This document shows, piece after piece, positions 1 to 5,023 of a stretch of 7,015 nt of DNA. The first letter of the stretch is position 1; each line of letters starts with the position of its first letter. Made by a program: the position numbers and the translations under genes. The DNA comes from CBFDBT01 sp965603115 (lineage in GTDB: Bacteria; Pseudomonadota; Alphaproteobacteria; Sphingomonadales; Kordiimonadaceae). The notes beneath the pieces were generated by a model. It had not been told where the DNA came from, did not search any database, and was given only the letters and a program-made list of their open reading frames with translations. The stretch lies in NCBI GenBank assembly GCA_965603115.1, contig CBFDBT010000150.1:1-7015 (forward strand), written 5' to 3'.

Positions 1-486
1 TCTAAGCTCGGTGGAAAGCTGCAAGAGCCACGCCCAGCCATAGGGGCGTTCATAACGCTTTCTCTCATCAAAATACGCGGCTTCAATGATGCCATTTTCT
101 GGAGAAAAGCTTTTGTCGAGCGCTGCAATGACTGCATCACTACCTTGCATGTCAGGGTTAAGCGCGAGCAAACGCAGTAGCATCCAGTGTCCATGCACCG
201 CAGAGTGCCAATCAAGGCAACCATAAAAAATGGGGTGCATGGCGCTTGGACTTTTCACATCGGCATCTGATGTTAAATAATGCGATATATTGTTAGGATA
301 TTCTTTATGAATGCAATTTAGTGCCATCGTGCTAAAACTTTGCAGCAAGGCCTCTCCCGATAGAGTTTCCGCCCCCTGCACATCTGCACCATCCTGCTTC
401 GCTTCGTCTGCCTTTTGATCACAAGATGATAGCGCTAACATTGCAACACTTGCCAGCAAGGCTTTACCCATAAATTTAACTTTCAT
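1..486 (-). CDS. DUF2891 family putative lipoprotein, N-terminal part (3' end beyond window)
   Basis: This is an open frame of 162 codons on the minus strand with no stop before the window edge. The first 21 residues form a lipoprotein signal: a basic start (MKVKFMGK), a hydrophobic stretch, then the lipobox LSSC with the acylated Cys at residue 22. Asp follows at +2, which in enterobacteria favours retention in the inner membrane; whether that holds here is unknown. A short charged linker (23-45) leads into the DUF2891 domain. Diagnostic stretches are the KEYPNNISHYL region (61-71), HPIFYGCLDWHSAVHGHW (84-101) and the ERPYGWAWLLQLSTEL block (146-161). The conserved His, Asp and Trp residues suggest an enzymatic or sugar-binding helical domain, but the family has no established function that I know of. 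Full members are roughly twice this length. An in-frame ATG at 516 lies upstream, but the signal peptide and a weak GGAAAA ribosome site favour 486. Confidence 0.85.
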   Translation of the reverse strand, partial: MKVKFMGKALLASVAMLALSSCDQKADEAKQDGADVQGAETLSGEALLQSFSTMALNCIHKEYPNNISHYLTSDADVKSPSAMHPIFYGCLDWHSAVHGHWMLLRLLALNPDMQGSDAVIAALDKSFSPENGIIEAAYFDERKRYERPYGWAWLLQLSTELR

Positions 487-517
487 GATTTTTCCATACT
501 CTAAAAAATTACCCATA

Positions 518-638
518 AACACTTTAAAAAAAGTGTTGCGACAAAGCATCTTCTCGTCAAGAAGTTTATAATTAGCTATAAAATAATATGATAAAAATGA
601 TCATATTTTGCAAATAATGGTTGAAGTTATCCTTCAAC
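518..638. repeat. Cluster of four short perfect inverted repeats in the divergent intergenic region
   Basis: Four perfect inverted repeats lie within about 120 bp in front of the DUF2891 gene. They are AACACTTT/AAAGTGTT (518-525 and 530-537, 4 nt loop), CTTCT/AGAAG (550-554 and 560-564), AATATGAT/ATCATATT (585-592 and 600-607, 7 nt loop) and GTTGAAG/CTTCAAC (620-626 and 632-638, 5 nt loop). Small palindromes TGATATCA (639-646) and CTATATAG (653-660) follow. The surrounding DNA is visibly A+T-rich, so some short repeats are expected by chance. The 8 bp and 7 bp pairs could be operators or structure in the leader of the minus-strand gene. A TTGACG -35-like hexamer on the minus strand (555-560) falls inside the cluster, but I see no good -10 box 16-18 bp downstream of it. 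Confidence 0.5.
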
Positions 639-700
639 TGATATCATATGAGCTATATAGATAAAATTTGAGACATATTGAACAGATTTTTTAAAGAAAT

Positions 701-731
701 CTTATTATAATTTGGATATAAGTGTTTGCAT
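701..731 (+). repeat. Duplicated promoter/operator module, copy 1
   Basis: The module is CTTATTATAAT (701-711), 7 bp of unrelated sequence, then TAAGTGTTTGCAT (719-731). It contains a perfect -10 hexamer TATAAT at 706-711, placing a transcription start near 718-719 at the edge of the 13-mer. No convincing -35 box lies 16-18 bp upstream; the TTGAAC at 678-683 is 22 bp away. The same arrangement recurs at 758-789 with the same 7 bp gap, which suggests a duplicated control element for the DUF2336 gene. Confidence 0.5.
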
Positions 732-738
732 TATTTAA

Positions 739-768
739 TTTACTTAAGTTTTTATACCTAATTATACT
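739..768 (+). promoter_or_regulatory. Candidate sigma-70 promoter of the DUF2336 gene
   Basis: The -35 candidate is TTTACT (739-744, 4 of 6 to TTGACA), the spacer is 18 bp, and the -10 is TATACT (763-768, 5 of 6 to TATAAT). The predicted start is near 775, about 43 nt before the ATG at 818. This is the second -10 box of the duplicated module, so the copy-1 TATAAT at 706-711 may act as a tandem promoter. Confidence 0.4.
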
Positions 769-789
769 GGTGGGGTAAGTGTTTTGCAT
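758..789 (+). repeat. Duplicated promoter/operator module, copy 2
   Basis: CTAATTATACT (758-768) matches copy 1 at 9 of 11 positions. After the same 7 bp gap comes TAAGTGTTTTGCAT (776-789), identical to the copy-1 element apart from one extra T. The element would cover the first bases of a transcript starting near 775, a usual place for a repressor site or an initially transcribed control element. The offset between the copies is 57 bp. Confidence 0.5.
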
Positions 790-817
790 AGTTATATAGT
801 ACTCGAGGTGATGGTCC

Positions 818-1765
818 ATGCCTATTTCTAATCCAAAGGATATGGAGCGGATAATTTTGGCCAAGCGTGTTGGAAAATTTCTGACAGCTGACAATAAATC
901 CGAAGACCGAGAAGCGGTATTAACCGTTGCCCGTAAACTTGCGTCTGATATCAGTCAACAGGTTCGTGAAGTTTTAGCATTTGAATTACGCGTAAGCCCT
1001 GACTTACCAACTGATCTCGCTGAAAAAATTGCTTGCGATGTTGAAAATGTCTCATCACCATTTCTTGAGCACACACAAGCGCTTAGTGATGAACAGCTTA
1101 TTAATTTATTACCCAAACTACATGATAATGCTCATATAACTTTGGCGCGACGTAATGATTTGAGCCCTGACCTAGCACATGCGATAGTAACCCACGCTGA
1201 AGAACCTGCGGTCACCTATGTTGTTCGCAACGACGACATTAGGCTTAAAGATGAAACATTTTCAAAAGTAGTTGAGCGCTTTCCAACCCACAAGAGCTTA
1301 ATGGACTTCTTGAGCCAGCGCGGTGACCTACCTCTCAATGTGGTAAATATGATTATTGATATGGTCTCAGAAAACTGCCGCCAAGAAATGGTCGAAAAAT
1401 ATGCCGTTGATGACAGCGTTGCAAAGAAAGTAACCAAGACCGGTTCTCTCGATTCGCTTTGGACAAAGGTGAGTTCCTCCACTCCACAGCAAATTCATGG
1501 ATTTGTCACAGACCTTAAAGTTCAAAACCGTTTAAATCATAAGCTGGTCCTTGAAATGGCAGAACGCGGCAGCAGGCCATTCCTTGAAAGCACTATAGCT
1601 ATATACTCTGGATTGACCCTGTCGGAAGTGCGTGAAATTTTAAAACTTAATGACCCAAAAGCTTTCGTGAACTTGATGAATCAAGTTAAAGTAGATTCTA
1701 AAACTGCGCCAAAATATCTTGCAGCGGTAAAAAAGCTGAATGCTCTATTCCCTGACGCAGAATAG
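818..1765 (+). CDS. DUF2336 family alpha-solenoid protein, function unknown
   Basis: The protein has 315 residues with no signal peptide or membrane segment, so it is probably cytosolic. Residues 47-99 carry the DUF2336 pattern: VREVLAFELRVSPDLPTDLA, then a CDVENVSSPFLE stretch and LSDEQLINLL. Similar helix-pair units recur around 105-140 (ARRNDLSPDLAHAI), 165-200 (LSQRGDLPLNVVNMI) and 248-280, as expected for a HEAT-like solenoid. Such proteins usually serve as binding scaffolds; no catalytic motif is visible. The family is mostly alphaproteobacterial and I know of no firm biochemical role. The ATG at 818 has a GAGG ribosome site at 805-808 with a 9 nt spacing. The gene stands alone: its left neighbour is divergent, and arsC begins 79 nt downstream with no intrinsic terminator between, so read-through into the ars genes is possible. 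Confidence 0.85.
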   Translation: MPISNPKDMERIILAKRVGKFLTADNKSEDREAVLTVARKLASDISQQVREVLAFELRVSPDLPTDLAEKIACDVENVSSPFLEHTQALSDEQLINLLPKLHDNAHITLARRNDLSPDLAHAIVTHAEEPAVTYVVRNDDIRLKDETFSKVVERFPTHKSLMDFLSQRGDLPLNVVNMIIDMVSENCRQEMVEKYAVDDSVAKKVTKTGSLDSLWTKVSSSTPQQIHGFVTDLKVQNRLNHKLVLEMAERGSRPFLESTIAIYSGLTLSEVREILKLNDPKAFVNLMNQVKVDSKTAPKYLAAVKKLNALFPDAE

Positions 1766-1786
1766 TCATAAAAATTATCTTGCACT

Positions 1787-1809
1787 TTGAATGTTCCACA
1801 ACTATTCAA
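1787..1809. promoter_or_regulatory. Inverted repeat upstream of arsC, possible operator
   Basis: TTGAAT (1787-1792) and ATTCAA (1804-1809) form perfect 6 bp arms separated by 11 bp. Operators of ArsR/SmtB-type repressors are inverted repeats that often contain TGAA and TTCA half-sites, but usually with a shorter centre than here. The position, 36-58 bp before the arsC start, suits an operator or promoter element. The left arm also resembles a -35 box, but I see no good -10 box at the right distance. Confidence 0.35.
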
Positions 1810-1811
1810 TT

Positions 1812-1833
1812 CTTAACAAAGCTAAATGTTAAG
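1812..1833 (+). promoter_or_regulatory. Inverted repeat overlapping the arsC ribosome site
   Basis: CTTAACA (1812-1818) and TGTTAAG (1827-1833) are a perfect 7 bp inverted repeat with an 8 nt centre. The right arm covers AAG of the arsC Shine-Dalgarno AAGGA (1831-1835). It could be a second operator next to the 1787-1809 repeat, or an RNA hairpin that limits arsC translation. The stem is A/U-rich and so would be weak as RNA. Confidence 0.4.
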
Positions 1834-1835
1834 GA
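1831..1835 (+). promoter_or_regulatory. Shine-Dalgarno of arsC (decides the start)
   Basis: AAGGA lies 9 nt before ATG 1845 but only 3 nt before the in-frame TTG at 1839. The ATG is therefore the likely start. Confidence 0.75.
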
Positions 1836-1844
1836 TGGTTGTTA

Positions 1845-2318
1845 ATGAATATTCTTGTTTTATGCACGGGAAACTCGGCCCGTTCCATACTGTTTGAAGT
1901 TCTTTTAAATGATATGGGTGATGAAAATATTCATGCCTTCAGTGCAGGCAGCAAACCTGTAGGCGCTGTAAATCCTCACGCAATCGCCTTATTAAAAGAT
2001 AAGGGCCATGATGTCTCAAGTTTACGCTCTAAAAGCTGGGATGAATTCACAAAAGCAGGCGCCCCCAAAATTGATATCGTTATTACCGTATGCGGTAACG
2101 CAGCAAATGAAAGCTGCCCCGTCTGGCCTGGAGCGCCCATAAAAATACATTGGGGGTTTGATGACCCTGCTCATATCCCTGACAGCAAAGAGGCTGCACT
2201 CGCATTTGAGGCTACATACCAAGCAATAAAACAACGCATTGCTGACTTTATAAAATTACCACTTGATAGATTAGACGCTACATCGCTTGAAAAAGCCATG
2301 CAGGCATTAGCAGAATAA
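1845..2318 (+). CDS. arsC: Arsenate reductase, low-molecular-weight tyrosine phosphatase fold
   Basis: The 157-residue cytosolic protein reduces As(V) to As(III) for export. The N-terminal P-loop CTGNSARS starts at the nucleophile Cys7 and ends with Arg13-Ser14, matching CX5R of the LMW-PTP fold. The resolving cysteines that separate arsenate reductases from plain phosphatases are present: Cys83 and Cys91 in the TVCGNAANESCPVWPG segment, 7 residues between them rather than 6 as in the plasmid pI258 enzyme. The general-acid Asp-Pro is at 108-109 (FDDPAH). Such enzymes pass the disulfide to thioredoxin, or in some lineages to glutaredoxin; the sequence alone does not decide which. acr3 follows 12 nt downstream, and its ribosome site overlaps the arsC stop codon, so the two are one operon. 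No arsR lies in the window. Length is slightly above the staphylococcal enzyme because of a C-terminal helix (about 143-157). Confidence 0.93.
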   Translation: MNILVLCTGNSARSILFEVLLNDMGDENIHAFSAGSKPVGAVNPHAIALLKDKGHDVSSLRSKSWDEFTKAGAPKIDIVITVCGNAANESCPVWPGAPIKIHWGFDDPAHIPDSKEAALAFEATYQAIKQRIADFIKLPLDRLDATSLEKAMQALAE

Positions 2319-2330
2319 GGATAAAAATTA

Positions 2331-3347
2331 ATGGGTATTTTTGAGCGGTATTTATCCCTGTGGGTCGGGCTTTGTATTATTGCAGGTGTTAGCTTTGGTA
2401 ACCTGTTACCAGATGTCTTTATGCAAATCGCAGGCATGGAGTTTGCTAATGTAAATTTCGTTGTCGCGGCCCTTATTTGGGTTATGATTTACCCTATGAT
2501 GGTCCAGATCGACTTCACAGCCGTCAAGGACGTTGGAAAAAGCCCTAATGGCCTAATCTTAACCCTAGTTGTTAATTGGCTCATAAAGCCCTTCACTATG
2601 GCGGCTCTTGGTTGGTTATTCTTTAAAATAGTGTTTGCTGATATGGTCGATCCTCAGTCCGCGAGTGAATATATCGCTGGCATGATCTTGCTTGGTGTAG
2701 CGCCTTGTACGGCTATGGTCTTTGTTTGGAGCCAGCTTATAAAAGGTGACCCTAATTATACACTGGTGCAAGTCTCTATTAATGATCTTATCATGATCTT
2801 TGCTTTTGCGCCTATTGCTGCCTTTTTACTTGGCGTCAGCGATATTGAAGTGCCATGGGAGACACTTCTTATATCTGTTGTGCTTTATGTATTATTGCCC
2901 CTACTGGCCGGCATCATCACACGCAAGAAACTGGAGAGAAAAGGCGACGGCGAGCGTATAGATGCCTTTATTGCCAAGCTTAAACCTTGGTCGATGGTTG
3001 GGCTATTAGCAACAGTGGTGCTTTTATTCGCTTTGCAGGCAGAAACAATTATTGCGCAACCTCAAACTATTTTGCTCATCGCCATACCGCTTACAATCCA
3101 GACATATGGCATTTTTGCTATCGCTTATGCAGCCGCCAAATTTATGAAACTAAAGCATAATATTGCAGGACCAGCCTGCATCATTGGCACGTCCAACTTC
3201 TTTGAACTGGCTGTCGCGGTCGCAATATCACTTTTTGGACTGCACTCTGGCGCAGCACTGGCCACCGTGGTTGGTGTCTTGGTTGAAGTACCCGTCATGC
3301 TCTCACTGGTCGCTTTTACTAACCGAACACGACATTGGTTCGCCTAG
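2331..3347 (+). CDS. acr3: Arsenite efflux permease, Acr3 family
   Basis: This 338-residue inner-membrane carrier has about ten hydrophobic segments and exports arsenite using the proton gradient. Family hallmarks are plain. The TM4 motif [15 protein letters not shown] holds the essential Cys126. The [20 protein letters not shown] region follows (138-157). A glutamate lies in TM9 ([11 protein letters not shown], Glu319), the other residue needed for transport in studied members. [11 protein letters not shown] (286-296) is also typical. Length is normal for prokaryotic Acr3. The ribosome site AAGGA (2317-2321) overlaps the arsC TAA, with a 9 nt spacing to ATG 2331, so expression should be translationally linked to arsC. 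The gene ends tail to tail with the M14 peptidase gene: their stop codons share 3344-3347 (CTAG). That leaves no room for an intrinsic terminator between them. Confidence 0.95.
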   Translation: MGIFERYLSLWVGLCIIAGVSFGNLLPDVFMQIAGMEFANVNFVVAALIWVMIYPMMVQIDFTAVKDVGKSPNGLILTLVVNWLIKPFTMAALGWLFFKIVFADMVDPQSASEYIAGMILLGVAPCTAMVFVWSQLIKGDPNYTLVQVSINDLIMIFAFAPIAAFLLGVSDIEVPWETLLISVVLYVLLPLLAGIITRKKLERKGDGERIDAFIAKLKPWSMVGLLATVVLLFALQAETIIAQPQTILLIAIPLTIQTYGIFAIAYAAAKFMKLKHNIAGPACIIGTSNFFELAVAVAISLFGLHSGAALATVVGVLVEVPVMLSLVAFTNRTRHWFA

Positions 3348-4456
3348 TCATTCAGGCTTTGATATATAGCATCAATACATGCCCGCCCTAAATTACGACT
3401 TCGCTCTGGAGACCAGCCATATTCAAGGTCTGGAAGGTCGTCATTATCCTTGAAAGGCATCTCCAATGTCATAGCCAGACAGCCAAAGGTTTCAGCAACG
3501 TAATCCGTGCATTTTTTGAGATCTGATGATTTTGGCGGGTCAACATCATAGCCAATTTTCGTTTGAAAATCAGGGCAAATACGCTCAAGAATACCCGTAA
3601 AGTCATGCAAACGCTTAAGCTGGTCTTTTGTTAAAGACGGAATACCCTCAAACCCTGCAATAAAATTATAAGGCAGGGCTTCGTCACCGTGAACATCCAT
3701 ATGAATATCGACACCCGTTTCCAGCATTTTTTTCCGTACCAAGTACACTTCTGGGCTCGTCTCCATCGAAGGTTCGGCCCATGCCCTGTTAAGATTGATA
3801 CCCGCTGCATTGGTGCGCAGATGGCCGCGCCTTGAGCCATCAGGGTTCATGTTCGGCACAATATAAATCGTCGCTTTGCCAAGCAGCCCACGCGACACAG
3901 CATCATCCATATCAAGCAAACGTTCAATTGCCCCTTCCATCCAGTATTCCGCCATTGTCTCGCCGGGGTGCTGTCGCGCTATTAACCAAATAGCCTTTTT
4001 GCCAGTGCCAAGCTCTAGCAAGTCCATTGCTTGACCATCAAGCGTATGGCCGAGAACAGAGCTTGTGACCAACGGCGATGAACTCGCCATGGCGATCAAA
4101 TCAAGATGCTGCTCCATCGAATAGGGTGCAAAATAAGCGAAATACAGTGAGTCTATGTCAGGCGTTATTTCCCAGCTTAAAGCACCGTCTTTATACTCGG
4201 TATCGAGTCGATGCCAATTCTCACGATCGTCAGATACACAAACGCTATAATTATCCCAACCTTCAGCGTAGGCAGCCCCTGCTGCATTTTCGATCGTAAG
4301 CTTGCAAAGGGTATCTTGCACACCACTCAGCCTAAAGTGAAACCATTGATAAAAGTCAGAAAGGGTATCGTGTTGAATCTTCAACCGAATATCTGACGGA
4401 TCACTTGCGTTAACAATTTCTATATTGCCGCTATCAAAATTATTGGTGATCAACAT
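3344..4456 (-). CDS. M14-family zinc carboxypeptidase, cytosolic carboxypeptidase-like
   Basis: The protein has 370 residues and no signal peptide. Residues 1-120 form the beta-sandwich domain typical of the cytosolic carboxypeptidase (CCP, M14D) group ([20 protein letters not shown]). The catalytic domain runs from about 125 to 365. Zinc ligands are His163 and Glu166 in [16 protein letters not shown] and His256 in MDVHGDE. Substrate-binding Asn223-Arg224 lie in NLNRAW, and [16 protein letters not shown] (204-219) is also characteristic. The catalytic Glu332 is in [10 protein letters not shown]. All active-site residues are present, so it should be active. Eukaryotic relatives trim glutamate from tubulin tails; bacterial substrates are not established. 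I chose ATG 4456 because AAGGAG lies 6 nt upstream. The longer frame from ATG 4504 lacks a ribosome site and would add 16 residues not needed by the fold. A TTGACC -35-like hexamer is at 4506-4511 (minus), with only a weak -10. Confidence 0.9.
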   Translation of the reverse strand: MLITNNFDSGNIEIVNASDPSDIRLKIQHDTLSDFYQWFHFRLSGVQDTLCKLTIENAAGAAYAEGWDNYSVCVSDDRENWHRLDTEYKDGALSWEITPDIDSLYFAYFAPYSMEQHLDLIAMASSSPLVTSSVLGHTLDGQAMDLLELGTGKKAIWLIARQHPGETMAEYWMEGAIERLLDMDDAVSRGLLGKATIYIVPNMNPDGSRRGHLRTNAAGINLNRAWAEPSMETSPEVYLVRKKMLETGVDIHMDVHGDEALPYNFIAGFEGIPSLTKDQLKRLHDFTGILERICPDFQTKIGYDVDPPKSSDLKKCTDYVAETFGCLAMTLEMPFKDNDDLPDLEYGWSPERSRNLGRACIDAIYQSLND

Positions 4457-4462
4457 AACAGT

Positions 4463-4468
4463 CTCCTT
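4463..4468 (-). promoter_or_regulatory. Shine-Dalgarno of the M14 peptidase (decides the start)
   Basis: The minus strand reads AAGGAG here, 6 nt before ATG 4456. It is one of the best ribosome sites in the window and supports the shorter start over ATG 4504. Confidence 0.8.
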
Positions 4469-4525
4469 GTGTGGTTTTACATTGCCTAACCTTCCAAAAA
4501 CCATAGGTCAATAACAATCAAGCAT

Positions 4526-4554
4526 TCGACCAACTATCATTTATGTGCTATAAT
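4526..4554 (+). promoter_or_regulatory. Strong extended -10 promoter, probably for a small RNA
   Basis: The -10 is a perfect TATAAT (4549-4554) preceded directly by TGC (4546-4548), giving an extended -10. A -35-like TCGACC (4526-4531, 4 of 6) sits 17 bp upstream. The predicted start, 7 nt after the -10, is 4561 or 4562. No good reading frame follows; instead a three-hairpin segment ends at a terminator at 4653. Confidence 0.6.
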
Positions 4555-4560
4555 CCTCTT

Positions 4561-4653
4561 GCTGATGTCTGTATGGCATTAGTATAAAGTCACCGCCATC
4601 TAGTGGTGAAAAAGAGACGGCCCCAACCAGCGGTGGGCCGCCTCTGCTTTTTT
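4561..4653 (+). ncRNA. Candidate small RNA, about 93 nt, three stem-loops
   Basis: The predicted transcript starts just after a consensus extended -10 promoter and ends at an intrinsic terminator. Stem-loop 1 pairs GCTGATG (4561-4567) with CATTAGT (4577-4583), including G-U pairs, and has a 9 nt loop. A short unpaired ATAAAG (4584-4589) follows. Stem-loop 2 pairs TCACCGC (4590-4596) with GTGGTGA (4603-4609), including one G-U pair, and has loop CATCTA. Three unpaired A residues lead to stem-loop 3, the terminator hairpin, which ends in TGCTTTTTT. The oligo-U tail would suit Hfq binding. I do not recognise the family: it lacks the signal recognition particle RNA loop, 6S architecture, tRNA features and any riboswitch core I know. 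The alternative is a leader terminated before rpmJ, but rpmJ has its own promoter downstream. Promoter, structure and terminator are seen in sequence; the RNA itself is inferred. Confidence 0.55.
4613..4653 (+). terminator. Strong intrinsic terminator, possibly bidirectional
   Basis: The stem pairs AGAG-A-CGGCCC (4613-4623) with GGGCCG-C-CTCT (4635-4645), with a single A·C mismatch. The apex carries an extra ACC/GGT stem (4626-4628 and 4632-4634) with a 3 nt loop. TGC and six T residues follow (4648-4653). Read on the minus strand, the hairpin is followed by five T residues, so it may also stop minus-strand transcription. Confidence 0.8.
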
Positions 4654-4656
4654 GGA

Positions 4657-4671
4657 ATAAATTATATTTAT
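4657..4671. repeat. A+T palindrome upstream of the rpmJ promoter
   Basis: ATAAAT and ATTTAT flank a TAT centre, giving a 15 bp palindrome that ends 16 bp before the rpmJ -35 box. It could be an UP-like element or a regulator site. It does not match the zinc-regulator (Zur) boxes I know well enough to name it so. Confidence 0.35.
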
Positions 4672-4687
4672 AATCCATTAGAATCTG

Positions 4688-4716
4688 TTGACATATAGGC
4701 CTGACCCCCTTATGTA
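4688..4716 (+). promoter_or_regulatory. Candidate promoter of rpmJ
   Basis: A perfect TTGACA (4688-4693) is followed after 17 bp by TATGTA (4711-4716, 3 of 6 to TATAAT). A strong -35 with a poor -10 is common in alphaproteobacterial housekeeping promoters. Transcription would start near 4723, giving a leader of about 90 nt before the L36 start codon. Confidence 0.5.
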
Positions 4717-4733
4717 TCGCCGCCAAGAGATTC

Positions 4734-4788
4734 GAGAATTGCGAAAAGTAGCGTGATTCTCTCAAGCGACCAATAGGGCGCTCAAGAG
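4734..4788 (+). promoter_or_regulatory. rpmJ leader with two overlapping hairpins
   Basis: Hairpin A pairs GAGAAT (4734-4739) with ATTCTC (4756-4761). Hairpin B pairs CTCT and AGCG (4759-4762, 4765-4768) with CGCT and AGAG (4779-4782, 4785-4788) around a CA/CA internal loop. They share 4759-4761, so they compete. CTCAAG also occurs twice, 20 bp apart (4761 and 4781). A leader control element is possible, but hairpin B is imperfect. Confidence 0.3.
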
Positions 4789-4813
4789 TATAGAATTGAA
4801 AGTGAGACGATCC

Positions 4814-4939
4814 ATGAAAGTACGTAACAGCCTGAAGTCACTAAAAAACCGTCACCGCGACTGTCGTGTGATCCGCCGCAAAGGCCGTGTTTATGTGATC
4901 AACAAAACTCAGCGTCGCTTTAAAGCACGCCAGGGCTAA
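4814..4939 (+). CDS. rpmJ: 50S ribosomal protein L36, cysteine-poor form
   Basis: This 41-residue basic protein of the large ribosomal subunit begins [17 protein letters not shown] and ends RFKARQG, both typical of the family. Classical L36 binds zinc through Cys11, Cys14, Cys27 and His32. Here only Cys17 remains; the other ligand positions are Lys or Leu, Asn30 and Arg/Phe, and three residues are inserted before Cys17. This is the zinc-free form, similar to E. coli YkgO, and is the usual L36 in Alphaproteobacteria. It is too short for many gene finders. The ribosome site is weak (AGTGAGA, 4801-4807). The gene has its own promoter (4688-4716) and terminator (4959-4991), so it is probably transcribed alone. 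Confidence 0.95.
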   Translation: MKVRNSLKSLKNRHRDCRVIRRKGRVYVINKTQRRFKARQG

Positions 4940-4958
4940 AAAATATTATTGATTACCG

Positions 4959-4991
4959 AAAACCGCGCTCCTTAACGGTAGCGCGGTTTTT
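4959..4991 (+). terminator. Intrinsic terminator of rpmJ
   Basis: AAAACCGCGCT (4959-4969) pairs perfectly with AGCGCGGTTTT (4980-4990) around a 10 nt loop, ending in five T residues (4987-4991). It begins 20 nt after the rpmJ stop codon. The next gene starts only 33 nt beyond it, with no clear promoter in the gap. Confidence 0.9.
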
Positions 4992-5023
4992 GTGTTTGTA
5001 AGCCAATTCAGGGAATTTTTGCT

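Noticed and set aside
735..747. TTAA-N5-TTAA as a CtrA binding site
   Set aside because: CtrA sites need a 7 bp gap between the TTAA halves; here it is 5, and TTAA is common in this A+T-rich stretch.
773..788. Sigma-54 type promoter: GG (774-775), 10 bp, GC (786-787) with TTTTGCA
   Set aside because: Spacing and the -12 element fit, but the -24 element is poor (GGGTAA against TGGCAC), no activator site is known, and a sigma-70 -10 box is just upstream. Kept only as an alternative.
691..894. Minus-strand open frame of 67 codons before and into the DUF2336 gene
   Set aside because: Low-complexity A+T translation, overlaps a well-supported gene start and has no ribosome site or family resemblance.
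1839..1844. TTG start two codons upstream for arsC
   Set aside because: The ribosome site would be only 3 nt away; ATG 1845 has correct spacing and gives the usual short N terminus before the P-loop.
4457..4504. Longer M14 peptidase start at ATG 4504
   Set aside because: No ribosome site, and AAGGAG stands directly before ATG 4456.
4561..4612. Hammerhead ribozyme suggested by CTGATG and GAAA
   Set aside because: The core needs CUGANGA; here CTGATGT occurs, and the CTGATG bases pair in stem-loop 1.
4541..4765. Minus-strand open frame of 74 codons across the intergenic region
   Set aside because: It crosses the terminator hairpin and the rpmJ promoter, resembles no protein, and the region is better explained by RNA structure and promoters.
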